The notes beneath the pieces were generated by a model. The model was not told the origin of the DNA and searched no databases. It worked only from the letters and a program-made list of their open reading frames with translations. This document shows, in pieces, positions 33,953-45,374 of a stretch of 64,000 nt of DNA (its first letter is position 1; every line of letters starts with the position of its first letter). The position numbers and the translations under genes were made by a program. This DNA is from Okapia johnstoni (lineage: Eukaryota; Chordata; Mammalia; Artiodactyla; Giraffidae). The stretch is from contig CM044320.1 of assembly GCA_024291935.2 (NCBI GenBank), positions 51,526,001 through 51,590,000 on the forward strand, in the 5' to 3' direction.

Positions 33953-34668
33953 CTGTTAAGTTTGCATGGTGTCCCTGCAAAAGACATGTCCAAGTCCTAA
34001 TCCGTGGTGACTGTCAACATCATCTTGTTTGGAAACAGGGTCTTTGCAGATATAATTAAGTTGAGGATCTTGAGATGAGATTGTTGTGGATTTAGGACTG
34101 ACACTAAATCCAACACCCATGTCTCTTTGTAAGAGAGAAAGGGAGGTTTGAGACACAGAATGAGAGACAGTGGAGGAGGCAATGTGAAGACAGAAGCAGA
34201 GATGGGAATGATGCACCTGGTAGCTGAGGAACATTAAGGATTCCTGCCAGCCACCAGCACCTGGGGGACAGACGTGCAATAGACTCTTCCTTAAATCCTG
34301 CAGAAGGAACAGGGACTGACAGCTAGACTTTGGACTTCTGGCTCCACGACAGTAAACATATTCCTGTTGTTACATGTTACTCGTGCATGCGTGCATCCTC
34401 AGTCACTTCAGTCTTGTCCGACTCTTTTAGACCCTATGGACTGTAGCCTGCCAGGTTCCTCTGTCCATGGGATTCTCTAGGCAAGAATACTGGAGTGGGT
34501 TGCCATACTCTCCTACAGGGAATCTTCCTGATGCAGGAATCAAACCCTCATCTCCTGCAGCTCTTGCTTTGCAGGCAGTTTCTTTACCACTGAGCCACCA
34601 AGGAAGCCCTATGCTACTCACTTTGTTGTTATTTGTTACAGCAGACTCTGAAAACAAGTACAACCACC
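33953..34668 (+). mobile_element. MaLR LTR, MLT1-type, interrupted by SINE
   Basis: Starts 'tgttaagtttgcatggtgtc' and has 'gaaacagggtctttgcagat', 'gatcttgagatgagattg', 'agcagagatgggaatgatgc', 'ctttggacttctggctcc'. It ends after the SINE with 'cactttgttgttatttgttac'. It is a solo LTR with no coding region. Confidence 0.75.
34383..34610 (-). mobile_element. Bov-tA SINE, antisense, inside the LTR
   Basis: Minus-strand Bov-tA with 'caagaatactggagtgggtt' and head 'gagccaccaaggaagccc'. The target duplication is 'atgttactc' (34374-34382) against 'atgctactc' (34611-34619); both are LTR sequence. Confidence 0.93.
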
Positions 34669-34737
34669 CATAAAACACATACACACAAAGAGGAGATGCA
34701 GAACTAGAAAAAAGGACCTTGGTAGGTGTAGAACTAT

Positions 34738-34943
34738 GCTGTTCAATGTGGTAGCATTAGCCATAAGTCCCTATTCAAATGTAAATTAATTACATTAAAT
34801 GAAATTAAAATTTCAGTTCCTCAGTGGCACTAGCCACAATTCCACTGCTCAGTTGCTCCACGTGGCTCATAGTTACACAGTGGGACAGCACAGAGGGAGA
34901 ACATGTCCATCACTCCAGGAAGTTCTACTGGACTGCACTGCTG
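34738..34943. mobile_element. hAT-Charlie nonautonomous element, MER3-like
   Basis: 'atgctgttcaatgtggtag', 'cattagccataagtccctat', 'aattttcagttcctcagtgg'-type centre and 'gttctactggactgcactgc' end are the MER3-type pattern with inverted ends. It is an old DNA transposon fossil with no coding sequence. Confidence 0.7.
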
Positions 34944-35730
34944 TAAGAGCCACCAGTCAAGGTTCCATCCAAGCAGGCGGTGTGCTTGGGGGCTTCATAT
35001 CAGCCTTTTTGCTTACACCTGCACTGGAAGATAGCAGGTGTTATCCCTGGTAGTGTCACTTTTGATTATGAAGGAAAAACAGCAGTGAGGTGTAAATATA
35101 GTACAACCACCTGTCTCAGGTTTCCTCCCACATATCATCTTCCAAAGCAACAAACATATTAAATGATTGTATTGATAGTCAATTCTCTTTCAGGCCATCA
35201 TCCCCCACCATGAGTTCAGAGACCATCAAACATGTTCTTATCTACAAATACTATGTGAGTCAGATCCAGGTGAATGTATTTATTCGATTCCCTTCCTTAT
35301 ATATTTCCATTTCATCTTAAAATTTTAAGAGGAGTTTTCCACCCTTATAGTGATTTACCCTCTAGTGGGTTCTGTGGCTTTTGAGAACTGCAGGAGCTCC
35401 TTGATGGCCTTAGAGAACTAGGGAAAGATTCTTAACAAGGGAATGATGTGATATTCACTTGATTTTCCCCAAAAGATGAATCTGGCAATGATGTTAGAAT
35501 GATTTGAAGGGATAAAGACTGTTGGCTGGATGGTCTTGATGAAAATGGGAAAGAAATGATGTTCTGAATTGCAAAAGCTGCCGTCACCGGGATCCACCTG
35601 TTCAGAGCTATCTTTAGCTGCATTCGGGAACAATTTATCCACATAACCTTTCTTTCCCTTACTTTTCTTGTCTCCAGGTACAGTGAGGAGGAATTAGCAA
35701 CATTAAGATGCGAAACAGCATCACAGAACT
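34944..35730. other. unassigned stretch
   Basis: No gene or named repeat recognised. A minus-strand frame 35432-35995 crosses simple repeat and L2 sequence and is not a gene. Confidence 0.45.
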
Positions 35731-35734
35731 GTAT

Positions 35735-35830
35735 GTGTGTGTATATATGAGAGAGAGAAAGAGGAGAAATGAAAAGAATGATGGGAGATATATATCCAAA
35801 TACCATATATATATCAATATATGGTGGTGC
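35735..35830. repeat. GT/GA/AT mixed simple repeat
   Basis: Short (GT)n, (GA)n and (AT)n runs in succession, with an imperfect palindrome around 'ccatatatatatcaatatatgg' split by a central 'c'. Confidence 0.75.
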
Positions 35831-35879
35831 ATATTGTTGATTAGAAGTAGAATGAATAATATGGCATAGTACTGATAAA

Positions 35880-36200
35880 TTGTTACAACCTGACCTCAAA
35901 CACATTATCCCTTCCACCCCAAATCCCTCCCTCTGCCTGCTCCCAGAGCCACATGTGCTGCCACAAAAATATGCCAAACACGCCTGTGCCTCCATCTTTG
36001 TTCTTCCTCTTCACTCTGCCAAGAATGCTGTTTATTGTCCTCTCCCCTGGTTAATTCTGATCCCTTTACAAGTCCAGTATATATGTCACTGTCTGTAGAA
36101 AGTTTTCTTCTGCTATTCTCCTCTCTCTTTAGAAGGTATTCCTGCTTCTTATGGTTTTCCCTCTTGACTGTCAAACATGTGTGTCTACCATGCAGAACTT
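35880..36200 (+). repeat. L2 LINE 3' region fragment
   Basis: 'ccaaacacgcctgtgcctcc', 'tctgccaagaatgctg', 'cccctggttaattctgatcc' follow L2 sense sequence. Confidence 0.65.
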
Positions 36201-36599
36201 GAGTTCATTCTGCAGTTCTGCATTGTTAATTTTTTAAATCACTTTCTTTATTGTTTATATGCAGAATCGATTCTTGCATCATCAGTGGATACTCCAGGAG
36301 GTCATGCCTAATGGACATTTGAGCTAGGTGAGGGTGACTTGGGAGCAGAATGGGAATTTAGTGCAGGGCGTGACTCTCAGCCATTTTACTCCTTACCTGA
36401 CATGTGCTGCTGTGACTTGTTTTCAGTCAGTACAATTCATGGGCCTAAGTCTTAGAGGTAGCATGTCATTTTACGTCCAAACCAATTAGTCCCCATAAGT
36501 AACAGATCTCTTCATTCTCCTCACCCCTCCACGCGCATTTGCCACACCCATCTCATCTGCCGCATCCCTACTGCCTCTTCCCCATCTTGGTAAATGCCC

Positions 36600-37580
36600 C
36601 CACACTCAGTTGTTCAATTCAGAAAGCTGGGGCCGTCCTTGATTTCATCCCCGTCTCTTTATTTCTCCTTCTCCTCCCATATCTCATCCATCAGCACAAA
36701 CTGTCAATTCTGTCTTAAAATCATCTCTCTCCTTCTGGCCATCTCCACAGCCACCACCCTGACAACCCGTCAGTACTTTTACGTGGATCACAGCTGTAAC
36801 CTTTTAATTGGCCTTCCCATATCTGTTCTCCACAGAGTGGCCAGATTGACATAGAAATAAAAATTGGAGAATTTCACTTGTCTGGTGAAACATTTTAATA
36901 GCTTCCCACTGTCCTCTGAATGAAACTGAAATTTCCAAGCATGGCCCAGAAGCCCTGAGTTGCCTGCTTCCTGGAAATTGTTGGGCTTTTCTCCTACTTA
37001 TACACCAGGGTCCTTCTTATTGACTTTCCTGCTTCATCTCAGAGCTTTGCAAACTCCTCTGACTGGAGCAATCTTCTCTCCATTCTTAAAAGTTTGAAAA
37101 GTGAAAGTGAAATTTGCTCAGTTGTGTGCTTCTCTTTCCAGGCCCATGGACTGTAGCCTGCCAGGCTCCTCTGTCCATGGAATTCTCCAGACAAGAATAC
37201 TGGAGTGGGGAGCCATTCCCTTCTCCAGGGATCTTCCTGACCAGGGATTGAACCTGGTCTCCTGCGTTGCAGGCAGATTCTTCACAGTCTGAGCTGCCAG
37301 GGAAATGGGCTCAGTTTTTTATGTCACTTCCTCAAAGAAGCCATCCTTGACTCTCATAAGTAAAATCCCCTCTAGTTCTTTTTCTATAGTGTATTTCGTG
37401 TCCTACATAGCACTCAAAGAATTGGCCAGAAGTTCAGTTACTGGTGTATTTGTTCAACTATTGTCTTCTCTCCCAGGAGCTACAAGCCACACAAGGGCAA
37501 GGATTGTGGCTATTGTGTTCATCTGGTTACCAGCACAGTTTTGGGAACAGAGTATTAGCTCCATAGAACACATATGAATG
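36600..37580 (+). repeat. long L2 LINE 3' region, interrupted by SINE
   Basis: 'ggggccgtccttgatttcat', 'cacagccaccaccctgac', 'taattggccttcccatatct', 'taatagcttcccactgtcc', then after the SINE 'aagaagccatccttgactc', 'gagctacaagccacacaagg' and the terminal 'acatatgaatgagtgg'. A nearly continuous L2 end of about 770 bp once the SINE is removed. Confidence 0.82.
37095..37300 (-). mobile_element. Bov-tA SINE, antisense, inside L2
   Basis: Begins with 'aaaagtgaaagtgaaatttg' and 'ctcagttgtgtgc', body 'acaagaatactggagtgggg', box B 'gattgaacctgg', head 'gagctgccagggaaa'. Target duplication not clear. Confidence 0.88.
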
Positions 37581-37754
37581 AGTGGATAAATGAGTGAGTG
37601 TTCAGACTCCTCTTACTGTTCATTAGCTATCAAATCTCTCTTAAGCTTTCAGACTTCTCTCTAAAATCAGCTCTCCATAAAGTCTTCTCCATTGCCTTAA
37701 AATAAACTCTACATGAAGCTCCTATGTTGTTTGTTTAAGGCTTTGATGTTGAGA

Positions 37755-37985
37755 ATCAATATATGAAGTAGTTGAGAGAACAGGCTTTAGAGCAAGTAGG
37801 GCTTGAGTTGTATTCTTGCTTAATGTTTTTCACCTTTGTCATCTACTTAAATTAGACTATCTGGCTACTAAATTAGACTATCTGACTCTGGATTTCATTA
37901 TACCAGGGAGAATATTTCCAACCTCACTTGTATAAGATGCTTGGCCCTATGGAAGGGAACTCAATGAGGGTTGATAGCTACTATT
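37755..37985 (+). repeat. MIR SINE, sense, with tandem duplication
   Basis: 'gaacaggctttagagcaag', 'tgagttgtattcttgct' and 'gctactattaaatt'-type 3' end fit MIR. A 21-bp unit ('taaattagactatctggct'..) is repeated in tandem at 37848-37868 and 37869-37889. Confidence 0.6.
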
Positions 37986-38094
37986 AAATTGGCTCATAAT
38001 TTTCTATGTATTGATATTTTTATGGAAATATTTTGAATAGTGAACCCTGAACAGCACGATTGAAGTCATTTGATATCTGTGGACTAGGGCAAAA

Positions 38095-38285
38095 GCAGCT
38101 TGATACTGGGGAATATCCCGGTTCTGGAGTCAAAAAATCTAATGTCAACCCCTGATTTACCACTTATTGGCTGCAACCATGTATAGATTTCATATCCAAC
38201 TGAAGTCTCAGTTTCCTGGTGTGACTGGAATGATACTGTTTCAACAGGGGTGTTTGTGAGGATTAAACATAATGTATGCAAAAGC
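38095..38285 (+). repeat. MIR SINE, sense
   Basis: 'ggttctggagtcaaaaaatc', 'tgatttaccacttattggct', 'gaagtctcagtttcctgg' and 'gtgaggattaaacataatg' match MIR. Confidence 0.82.
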
Positions 38286-38406
38286 CAAGGGGCAATATAT
38301 AATCATAGCTGCATAAAATACCTTTAATACTAGATTCATTTCACTCAACCAGGACAGAAACTTGGTCGAACTGAATATGATCAAAATTGACACCAACAAC
38401 AATGCT

Positions 38407-38542
38407 TGGAGAAGGGAATGGCAATCCACTCCAGTATTCTTGCCTGGAGAATCCCATGGACAGAGGAGCCTGGCAGGCTACAATCCACAGGGTTGCAAGG
38501 AGTCGGACGCGACTGAGCGACTAACACCAACTAACTAACTAG
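38407..38542 (+). mobile_element. BovA monomer SINE
   Basis: A single BovA unit: 'tggagaagggaatggcaatc', 'ttgcctggagaatcccatgg', 'ggagtcggacgcgactgag', with an (AACT)n tail. Target duplication 'caatgct' at 38400-38406 and 38543-38549. Confidence 0.93.
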
Positions 38543-38961
38543 CAATGCTATTAGAACCCCTGTAAATTTTTTCAAGCAGCCCAGCTTACCAGAACTTGAC
38601 AAAAATGAATTCTCTCAGATTGATAATTAAGTGTAAAGGGCTGGGTGTTTCTCCAATGCCTGCCCATTTGTTTTACGTAATGGCTTCAACCACCCTGGCA
38701 ACAGTGGTGGGTTCAAGGTGAACTCTGGCTGGGACTCGCTTAACACTAAAACATGATATCTTTTAAAGGCTCCTTATCAACCAGTAGATTTGTCTTCTGG
38801 AAGACATCTGAGAGGTATGGAGGCATATTGAACACAAAACATTCTTTGAAAGAGAACAATAAATATCTGACTCTAGGGGAATGGGTATTTATTCAGATAT
38901 CCCTAATGTTGAATTCTTGAAAGAGGTATGTATGAAATTAAAAAAAAAAAGAAACATTTAA

Positions 38962-39277
38962 GGGCTTCCCTGGTGGCTCAGTGGTGAAGAATCTGCCTGC
39001 CAGTGCAGGAGACATGGGTTTGATCCCTGACCCAGGAAGATCCCACATGTTGTGGAGCAACTAAGCCCACGTATCACAACTACTGAGCCTGCACGCTAGA
39101 GCCCATGGAGCCTGTGCACCTAGAGCCCGTGCTCTGCAACATGGGAGGCCACTGCAATGAGAAGCCTGCGCAGCACAGCGAGAGAGTGGCCCCTGCTCGC
39201 TGCAACTAGAGAAAAGCCCATGCAGCACTGAAGACCCAGCACAGCCAAAAAATAAATAAATAAATAAATAAAATTAA
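38962..39277 (+). mobile_element. CHR-2-type SINE, near full length
   Basis: Head 'gggcttccctggtggctcag' (tRNA-like), 'ggtttgatccctgacccagg', then the CHR body 'caactaagcccacgtatcac' and 'gccactgcaatgagaagcc', ending in an (AAAT)n tail. Target duplication 'aaacatttaa' (38952-38961) and 'aaacgtttaa' (39278-39287). CHR SINEs are shared by whales, hippos and ruminants. Confidence 0.95.
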
Positions 39278-39342
39278 AAACGTTTAAAATAGTATTTCTA
39301 AATAGTCTAAAGGAGAGGAACTGGGGCCATGTACTGGACTGA

Positions 39343-41502
39343 GCAGACTGTGGCTCAGATCATGAACTGCTTATTGCCAAATTCAGACTTAAATTGAAGA
39401 AAGTAGGGAAAACCACTAGTCCATTCAGGTATGACCTAGATAAAATCCCTTATGAGTAAACAGTAGAAGTGACAAATAGATTTAAGGGACTAGATCTGAT
39501 AGACAGAGTGCCTGATGAACTATGGACAGAGGTTCGTGACATTGTACAGGAGACAGGGATCAAGACAATCCCCATGGAAAAGAAATGCAAAAAAGCAAAA
39601 TGGCTGTCTGAGGAGGCCTTACAGATAGCTGGGAAGAGAAGAGAAGCAAAAAGCAAAGGAGAAAAGGAAAGATATTACCATCTGAATGCAGAGTTCCAAA
39701 AAATAGCAAGGAGAGATAAGAAAGCCTTCCTCAGCGATCAGTGCAAAGAAATAGAGGAAAACAACAGATTGGGAAAGTCTAGAGATCTCTTCAAGAAAAT
39801 TAGAGATACCAAAGGAACATTTCATGCAAAGATAGGCTCGATAAAGGACAGAAATGGTATGGACCTAACAGAAGCAGAAGATATTAAGAAGAGGTGGCAA
39901 GAATACACAGAAGAACTGTACAAAAAAGATCTTCATGACCCAGATAATCACGATGGTGTGATCACTCACCTAGAGCCAGACATCCTGGAATGTGAAGTCA
40001 AGTGGGCCTTAGAAAGCATCACTACGAACAAAGCTAGTGGAGGTGATGGAATTCCAGTTGAGCTATTTCAAATCCTGAAAGATGATGCTGTGAAAGTGCT
40101 GCACTCAATATGCCAGCAAATTTGGAAAACTCAGCAGTGGCCACAGGACTGGAAAAGGTCAGTTTTCATTCCAATCCCAAAGAAAGGCAATACCAAAGAA
40201 TGCTCAAACTGCCGCACAATTGCACTCATCTCACAGGCTAGTAAAGTAATGCTCAAAATTCTCCAAGCCAGGATTCAGCAATATGTGAACCATGAACTTC
40301 CAGATGTTCAAGCTGGTTTTAGAAAAGGCAGAGGAACCAGAGATCAAATTTCCAACATCCACTGGATCATCGAAAAAGCAAGAGAGTTCCAGAAAAACAT
40401 CTATTTCTGCTTTATTGACTATGCCAAAGCCTTTGACTGTGTGGATTACAATAAACTGTGGAAAATTCTGAAAGAGATGGGAATACCAGACCACCTGACC
40501 TGCCTCTTGAGAAACCTGTATGCAGGTCAGGAAGCAACAGTTAGAACTGGACATGGAACAACAGACTGGTTCCAAATAGGAAAAGGAGTACGTCAAGGCT
40601 GTATATTGTCACCCTGTGTATTTAACTTATATGCAGAGTACATAATGAGAAATGCTGGGCTGGAAGAAACACAAGCTGGAATCAAGATTGCTGGGAGAAA
40701 TATCAATAACCTCAGATATGCGGATGACACCACCCTTATGGCAGAAAGTGAAGAAGAACTAAAGAGCCTTTTGATGAAAGTGAAAGAGGAGAGTAAAAAA
40801 GTTGGCTTAAAGCTCAACATTCAGAAAACTAAGATCATGGCATCTGGTCCCATCACTTCATGGGAAATAGATGAAGAAACAGTGCAAACAGTGTCAGACT
40901 TTATTTTTTTTGGGCTCCAAAATCACTGCTGATGGTGACTGCAGCTATGAAATTAAAAGACGCTTACTCCTTGGAAGGAAGGTTGTGGCCAACCTAGATA
41001 GCATATTTAAAAGCAGAGACATTATTTTGCCAACAAAAGTCCGTCTAGTCAAGGCTATGGTTTTTCCAGTGGTCATGTATGGATATGAGAGTTGGACGGT
41101 GAAGAAAGCTGAGCGCCGAAGAATTGATGCTTTTGAACTGTGGTGTTGGAGAAGACTCTTGAGAGTCCCTTGGCCTGCAAGGAGATCCAAGCAGTCCATC
41201 CTAAAGGAGATCAGTCCTGGGTGTTCATTGGAAGGACTGATGTTGAAGCTGAAACTCCAACACTTTGGCCACTTCATGCGAAGAGTTGACTCATTGGAAA
41301 AGACCCTAATGCTGGGTAGAATTGGGGCAGGTGGAGAAGGGGATGACAGAGGATGAGATGGTTAGATGGCATCACTGACTCGATGGACATGGGTTTGGGT
41401 AGACTCCAGGAGTTGGTGATGGACAGAGAGGCCTGGCGTGCTGCAATTAATGGGGTCACAAAGAGTCAGGCATGACTGAGCAACTGAACTGAACTGAACT
41501 GA
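39343..41502 (+). mobile_element. BovB LINE, longest collinear copy
   Basis: Starts in the endonuclease at the SDH motif region ('gactgtggctcagatcatg') and runs through the whole RT to the 'ctgaactgaactgaactg' end. Target duplication 'actggactga' (39333-39342) and 'actggattga' (41503-41512). It is 5'-truncated, as most RTE insertions are. Its 3' end abuts an MLT1-like LTR. Confidence 0.96.
39469..41356 (+). pseudogene. BovB reverse transcriptase, two frameshifts and a stop
   Basis: Codons before 39469 are cut by a TAA at about 39456 (normally an aspartate-tyrosine pair). From 39469 the frame is open for 487 codons: LFKKIRDTKG, GGDGIPVELFQIL, AGFRKGRGTRDQI, FIDYAKAFDCVDYNK, GVRQGCILSP, and intact YADD at about 40720. 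An extra T in the run at 40904-40911 (tttt-c-tt has become eight Ts) shifts the frame, which continues at 40871-41356 in another register through HEIK-like and [15 protein letters not shown] sequence. One G lost in the run near 41323 shifts it back. The protein would not be active. Confidence 0.93.
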
Positions 41503-41511
41503 ACTGGATTG

Positions 41512-41945
41512 AATAGTGTCCCCTCAAAAGTTTTGTCTATCTGGAAACTGTCATAGACTTTATTTGGAAACAGGATCTTTGCCGATGTAATCAAATTGAG
41601 ATAAGGTCATACTGAATTAGGTGACTTCTAAATCCAATGTGACTGGTTCTTATGAGAAGAGTGGAATTTGTACACAGACGTATAGACATAAAGGGAAGTT
41701 GGTCATGCGATGATGGAGGCAGAGATTGGAATGATGCTTCCACAAGCCAAGGAATGCCAAGGTTTGTCAACAGCCACCAGAAGCTACCTGAGAATTCTTC
41801 TCTAGGGCCTTTGGAGAGAGCATGGCCTTGCTGACACCTTGATTTTAGCCTTCTATCCTTCAGGACTGTCAGAAATTTCTTTTGTTTTAAGTCACCTGAT
41901 TTGTGGTGATTTGTTAATCAGCTCCAGGAAATTAATACAGGCTGG
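41512..41945 (+). mobile_element. MaLR solo LTR, MLT1-type
   Basis: 'gaatagtgtcccctcaaaag', 'ttatttggaaacaggatctt', 'ccaatgtgactggttcttat', 'cacaagccaaggaatgcc', 'ctgacaccttgattttagcc', 'tttgttttaagtcacctg' and the end 'ggaaattaatacag' follow MLT1 order closely. It lacks internal retroviral sequence. Confidence 0.85.
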
Positions 41946-42054
41946 CATACTGATACAAGATCACGAACTCTGCCAGATAGTGGTTCTGTTTAATATATCC
42001 TTAGGCAACATCTTCAAACCTCAGTTGTCTTCTTTGAAAAAGAGTATGATCTCA

Positions 42055-42713
42055 AAGCCAGACAAAGACAGAACAAGAAAATAAAATTACAGACCAATTT
42101 CCATGATGAACATGGATGAAAGAAACCCCCAACAAAATACATGCAAATTTAATTCAACAGCACTTTAAAAGGATGATACACCACAATCAAGTCAGATTTA
42201 TCCCTAGGATGCAAGAATGGTTCATTGGCAACAACATGGATGGAATTGAAGACCGTATGCTATTAAGTGAGAGGTCAGTCACAGAAGGACCAACACTGCA
42301 TGAATCCACTTATAGGACTATCTAAAATAGTCAAAATGATAGAAGCAGAAAATAAAACCATGTTTACCAGAGGATGGAGGGAGGAGGAATGAGGAGTTGT
42401 TGTTCAGCAGGTATAAAGTTACAGTTTTACAAGATGAATTAAGTTCTGGAGATCTGCTGTGCAAATATCGTACCTATAGTTAATAATATGATGTTGTACA
42501 CTTAAAAATTTAATAGGGTAGGTCTCATGTTAATTGTTCATGCCACAAACACAAAAACAGAAAAAGCAAAGGGACGTGAGTGAACTTTTGGAAGTGAGGG
42601 ATATGTTTATTATACTGATTGTGGTGATAGATTGTGGGTGGATGCATATGTCCAAACTCACCAAATTACACACATTAAATATGAGCAGTTTTTTGTATAT
42701 TTGATATTAATTT
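42055..42713 (+). repeat. L1 LINE with ORF2 to 3' UTR internal deletion
   Basis: 42055-42225 is L1 ORF2 RT-region sequence (diverged reading [15 protein letters not shown]). At about 42225 it changes abruptly to 3' UTR-like 'aacaacatggatggaattg', then 'gttctggagatctgctgtgc', 'ctcatgttaattgttcatgcc', 'gatatgtttattatactgat' and 'cagttttttgtatatttg'. Several kb of ORF2 are missing between the two parts. A BovB tail interrupts the last bases. Confidence 0.85.
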
Positions 42714-42722
42714 TATCCGAAT

Positions 42723-42925
42723 TAGTTCAGTTCAGTTCAGTCACACAGTCATATCTAACTCTTTGCAACCCCATGGACTGCAGCACACCAGGCTTCTTTG
42801 TCCATCACCAACTCCCGGAGCTTGCTCAAACTCATGTCCTTTGATTTGGTGATGCCATCCAACCATCTCATCCTCTGTTGTCCTCTTCTCCTCCTGCTTT
42901 CAATCTTTCCTAGCATTAGGGTCTT
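42723..42925 (-). mobile_element. BovB 3' end, inserted in L1 tail
   Basis: Minus-strand ttcag repeats, 'gactgcagcacaccagg', 'cttctcctcctgctttcaat'. The flanks 'tatccgaat' (42714-42722) and 'tatcccaat' (42926-42934) are L1 sequence, and 'aataaagctac' continues the L1 end. Confidence 0.93.
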
Positions 42926-42960
42926 TATCCCAATAAAGCTACAAAAATGTTGGTGATTTA

Positions 42961-45135
42961 TAGGAATATTAATAAAGGGTCTTTGAAGTATGTTTCAAAA
43001 AAGAGAAAAGGAGAGGAAGCAGTGTGTATAGGAGGCCTCTAGTACCTCATTTTATGTTGCCTACCTTCTTATTCTAGGTTTAATTGACAGAGCTCCCCTC
43101 AGCCGACCCTTGTCTGTCCTGCATTTTGCCCCAGGAAAAATGGGGCACTTGTGCAACTCACTACTTTTAGGCATTGCAGCCCTGGAAGTGTTATGGTGTC
43201 AACAGCCTGTTATTTCAACATTTGTTATGGTGACAAAATCCCAGGGGAAAATATTCCTCTCTTCAGGGTCTTAGATTGTTCTGGGGTGCTTTCTGCACAG
43301 ATTTTCCGAGCTGCCTTCATGAGTTAGAACTCTAGTTGCTTACAGGATAGATCCTACAGACAACACATCCTTGGGCTGGTTTTCCACACTTTCCTGTTTC
43401 ACCCTTCCTTGCCTTGTTCACTTCCCAAATTAAGCTACCTGCACAGAAGCCTATGAACAGGCTCTGCCTTTTGTGGACCCTAGGCTAAGACACAAGTGTG
43501 CTGAAGATGAATATTGAAATGTATGTAAAGTGCTTAGTCAGTAGCTGGTACATAGAAAGCACCCAATAAATGTTAGTCATTTCCTCGTATGAGATGGAAT
43601 GTTCTGGAAGATAAATTTGCAATGCACTATCATCAATCTCTCTTTCTAAGTGTTGAGTGGACATGTAATGGTAAAAGTTGTTTGTGGTTTTTCAGCTTCA
43701 GCTCCCATCTTCATTAACACAAGTGGGGCTGTAATGGTAGAAAACAAGATATCAAATTTCACTTCTCCTTATGACACCCACGTGAAGCTCTGAAGCTAAG
43801 AACTAAAAGTGAAATAAAACTATTTAGCAGCCAGAGGGAAAGGAGAATAACAGCATGTGGCTTGTAAATGTAACAAATGTAATCACAGTAATTGAGCAGC
43901 CCAGGAAATAATTTGGCCAGCGTAATTATATTACAAATTACATATTACACAATTAAACAATTGCATTTTGACCACAAATGGAACTCCAAATACACAATTT
44001 GTGGTGAGATGGAGAGGTAATTTAAACTAAGAAAAGAAAAACAAAGGCCCAGAAATTCATTTACATTTATAACCTTATTAAAGAGAATATACCAAGGAAA
44101 GTAACAAGGAGAAAGATCAGTATTTTCAACAGAAAAAAATACAACTGAGTTGAATGAATTTTGCCAGATACTAAAATAGATGCTGTATGATTACTTGAAT
44201 TTCCAACATGTGTAAAATCCCCAAACCTTATTATTTCTTAAATAGATGTTAAATAGACATTATTTCTCTTATTAGGGGTTTTTGAATTGGGCTCTTAAAA
44301 TGGATTAATAAAGTCCTTAATTCAGTGGGCAATTCCAGTATCCAATTGGCAGAGCTTGTTGGAGGAAACAAATCTTACTTTCTCTTGTTAAGTACGTTCC
44401 TGAAGCATGATGATTGGTAGATGCACAAAAGAAATTACTTTTCTCATTCTGCTGTTCCAGATTCTTGGGAATTTGGTCATTTGGTTTGATCCTCATCAAA
44501 TATTTACTATAGACTTTTCACTGTTCCAGATTCTATTATAGGCAGTGCAGTGGGAACTTAGTAAACATAATTCTCTCATGAAATGTGTGTTTGACAAGAG
44601 AAAAGAAACATTAAACAAAAATGATTACAGATGTATACACTGTTAAGAGGTAAGGCTGGAGGACACCGCGTATGCTCACACCAGGGTGTTCTAACCAAGC
44701 CTGATGGGTAAGGACTGATATTTACACCGTAATCTGAGGATCCCCAAGAAATATAGGACTCCCTACTTATTTTACAATTAGTAATGGGTAAGGAAGCCTT
44801 TCTACAATTTTTTGCCTGGAGGCCTCAAAGTCCAATTTATACTGCAGATGGGAATCATTTAAAGGGAAAAGCAATTGGAGAATATATTTCTCTGTCAAAA
44901 AAGAATCTTAAAAAAAACTTCGTAATTTTGGGATGAGTTCTATAGTAATTCTTGTTTTGTGTCCTGAAGGGCTGAAGATTTAATGTCCTGCCCGTTGGAG
45001 ATTTGAAAGGCACAGTTTAAAACACCCAGACTCTGTTTGCTCAGTACTTGGAGTTTAGGGGCAGGATACCACCAGTGTTTTGTTTTGTTTTGTTTTTTAA
45101 TAAGCAAAACAGTACTCACTGTGATCCCCACTTAT
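42961..45135. other. long mainly repeat-free stretch
   Basis: Apart from a MIR end at 43528-43590 I see no named repeat in 2.2 kb. The part 43800-44020 is rich in taatt/aatta motifs. A possible unnamed old element lies at 44495-44720. No coding frame is convincing. Confidence 0.5.
43528..43590 (+). repeat. MIR SINE 3' end
   Basis: 'gtaaagtgcttagtcagtag', 'tggtacatagaaagcaccc', 'aataaatgttag' is the MIR 3' end. Confidence 0.7.
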
Positions 45136-45143
45136 TAAGTGCT

Positions 45144-45354
45144 TTGCTACTGCTGCTGCTTAGTCATGTCCGACTCTTTGCTACCCCGTGGACTGTAGCC
45201 TGCCAGGCTCCTCTGTTCATGGAATTCTCCAGGCAAGAATACTGGCGTGGGTTTCCATTTCCTCCTCCAGGGTATCTGCCCAGATTAGGGATTGAACCGG
45301 TATCTCCTGCATTCCAGGCAGATTCTTTGCCACTAGCGCCACCTGGGAAGTCTT
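45144..45354 (-). mobile_element. Bov-tA SINE, antisense
   Basis: 'ctgctgcttagtcatgtccg', 'gcaagaatactggcgtgggt', 'gattgaaccggtatctcc', 'gccacctgggaagtc'. Target duplication 'ttaagtgct' (45135-45143) and 'ttaagtgtt' (45355-45363). It probably split an antisense MIR whose main part is at 45375. Confidence 0.93.
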
Positions 45355-45374
45355 TTAAGTGTTGTCCTATGAGC

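Noticed and set aside
33953..34668. endogenous retrovirus with genes
   Set aside because: Only LTR sequence is present here and at the other MaLR sites; no gag, pol or env reading frames are visible.
39469..40932. 487-codon open frame as a host gene
   Set aside because: Clearly BovB RT within a 5'-truncated insertion; frameshifted before the C-terminus.
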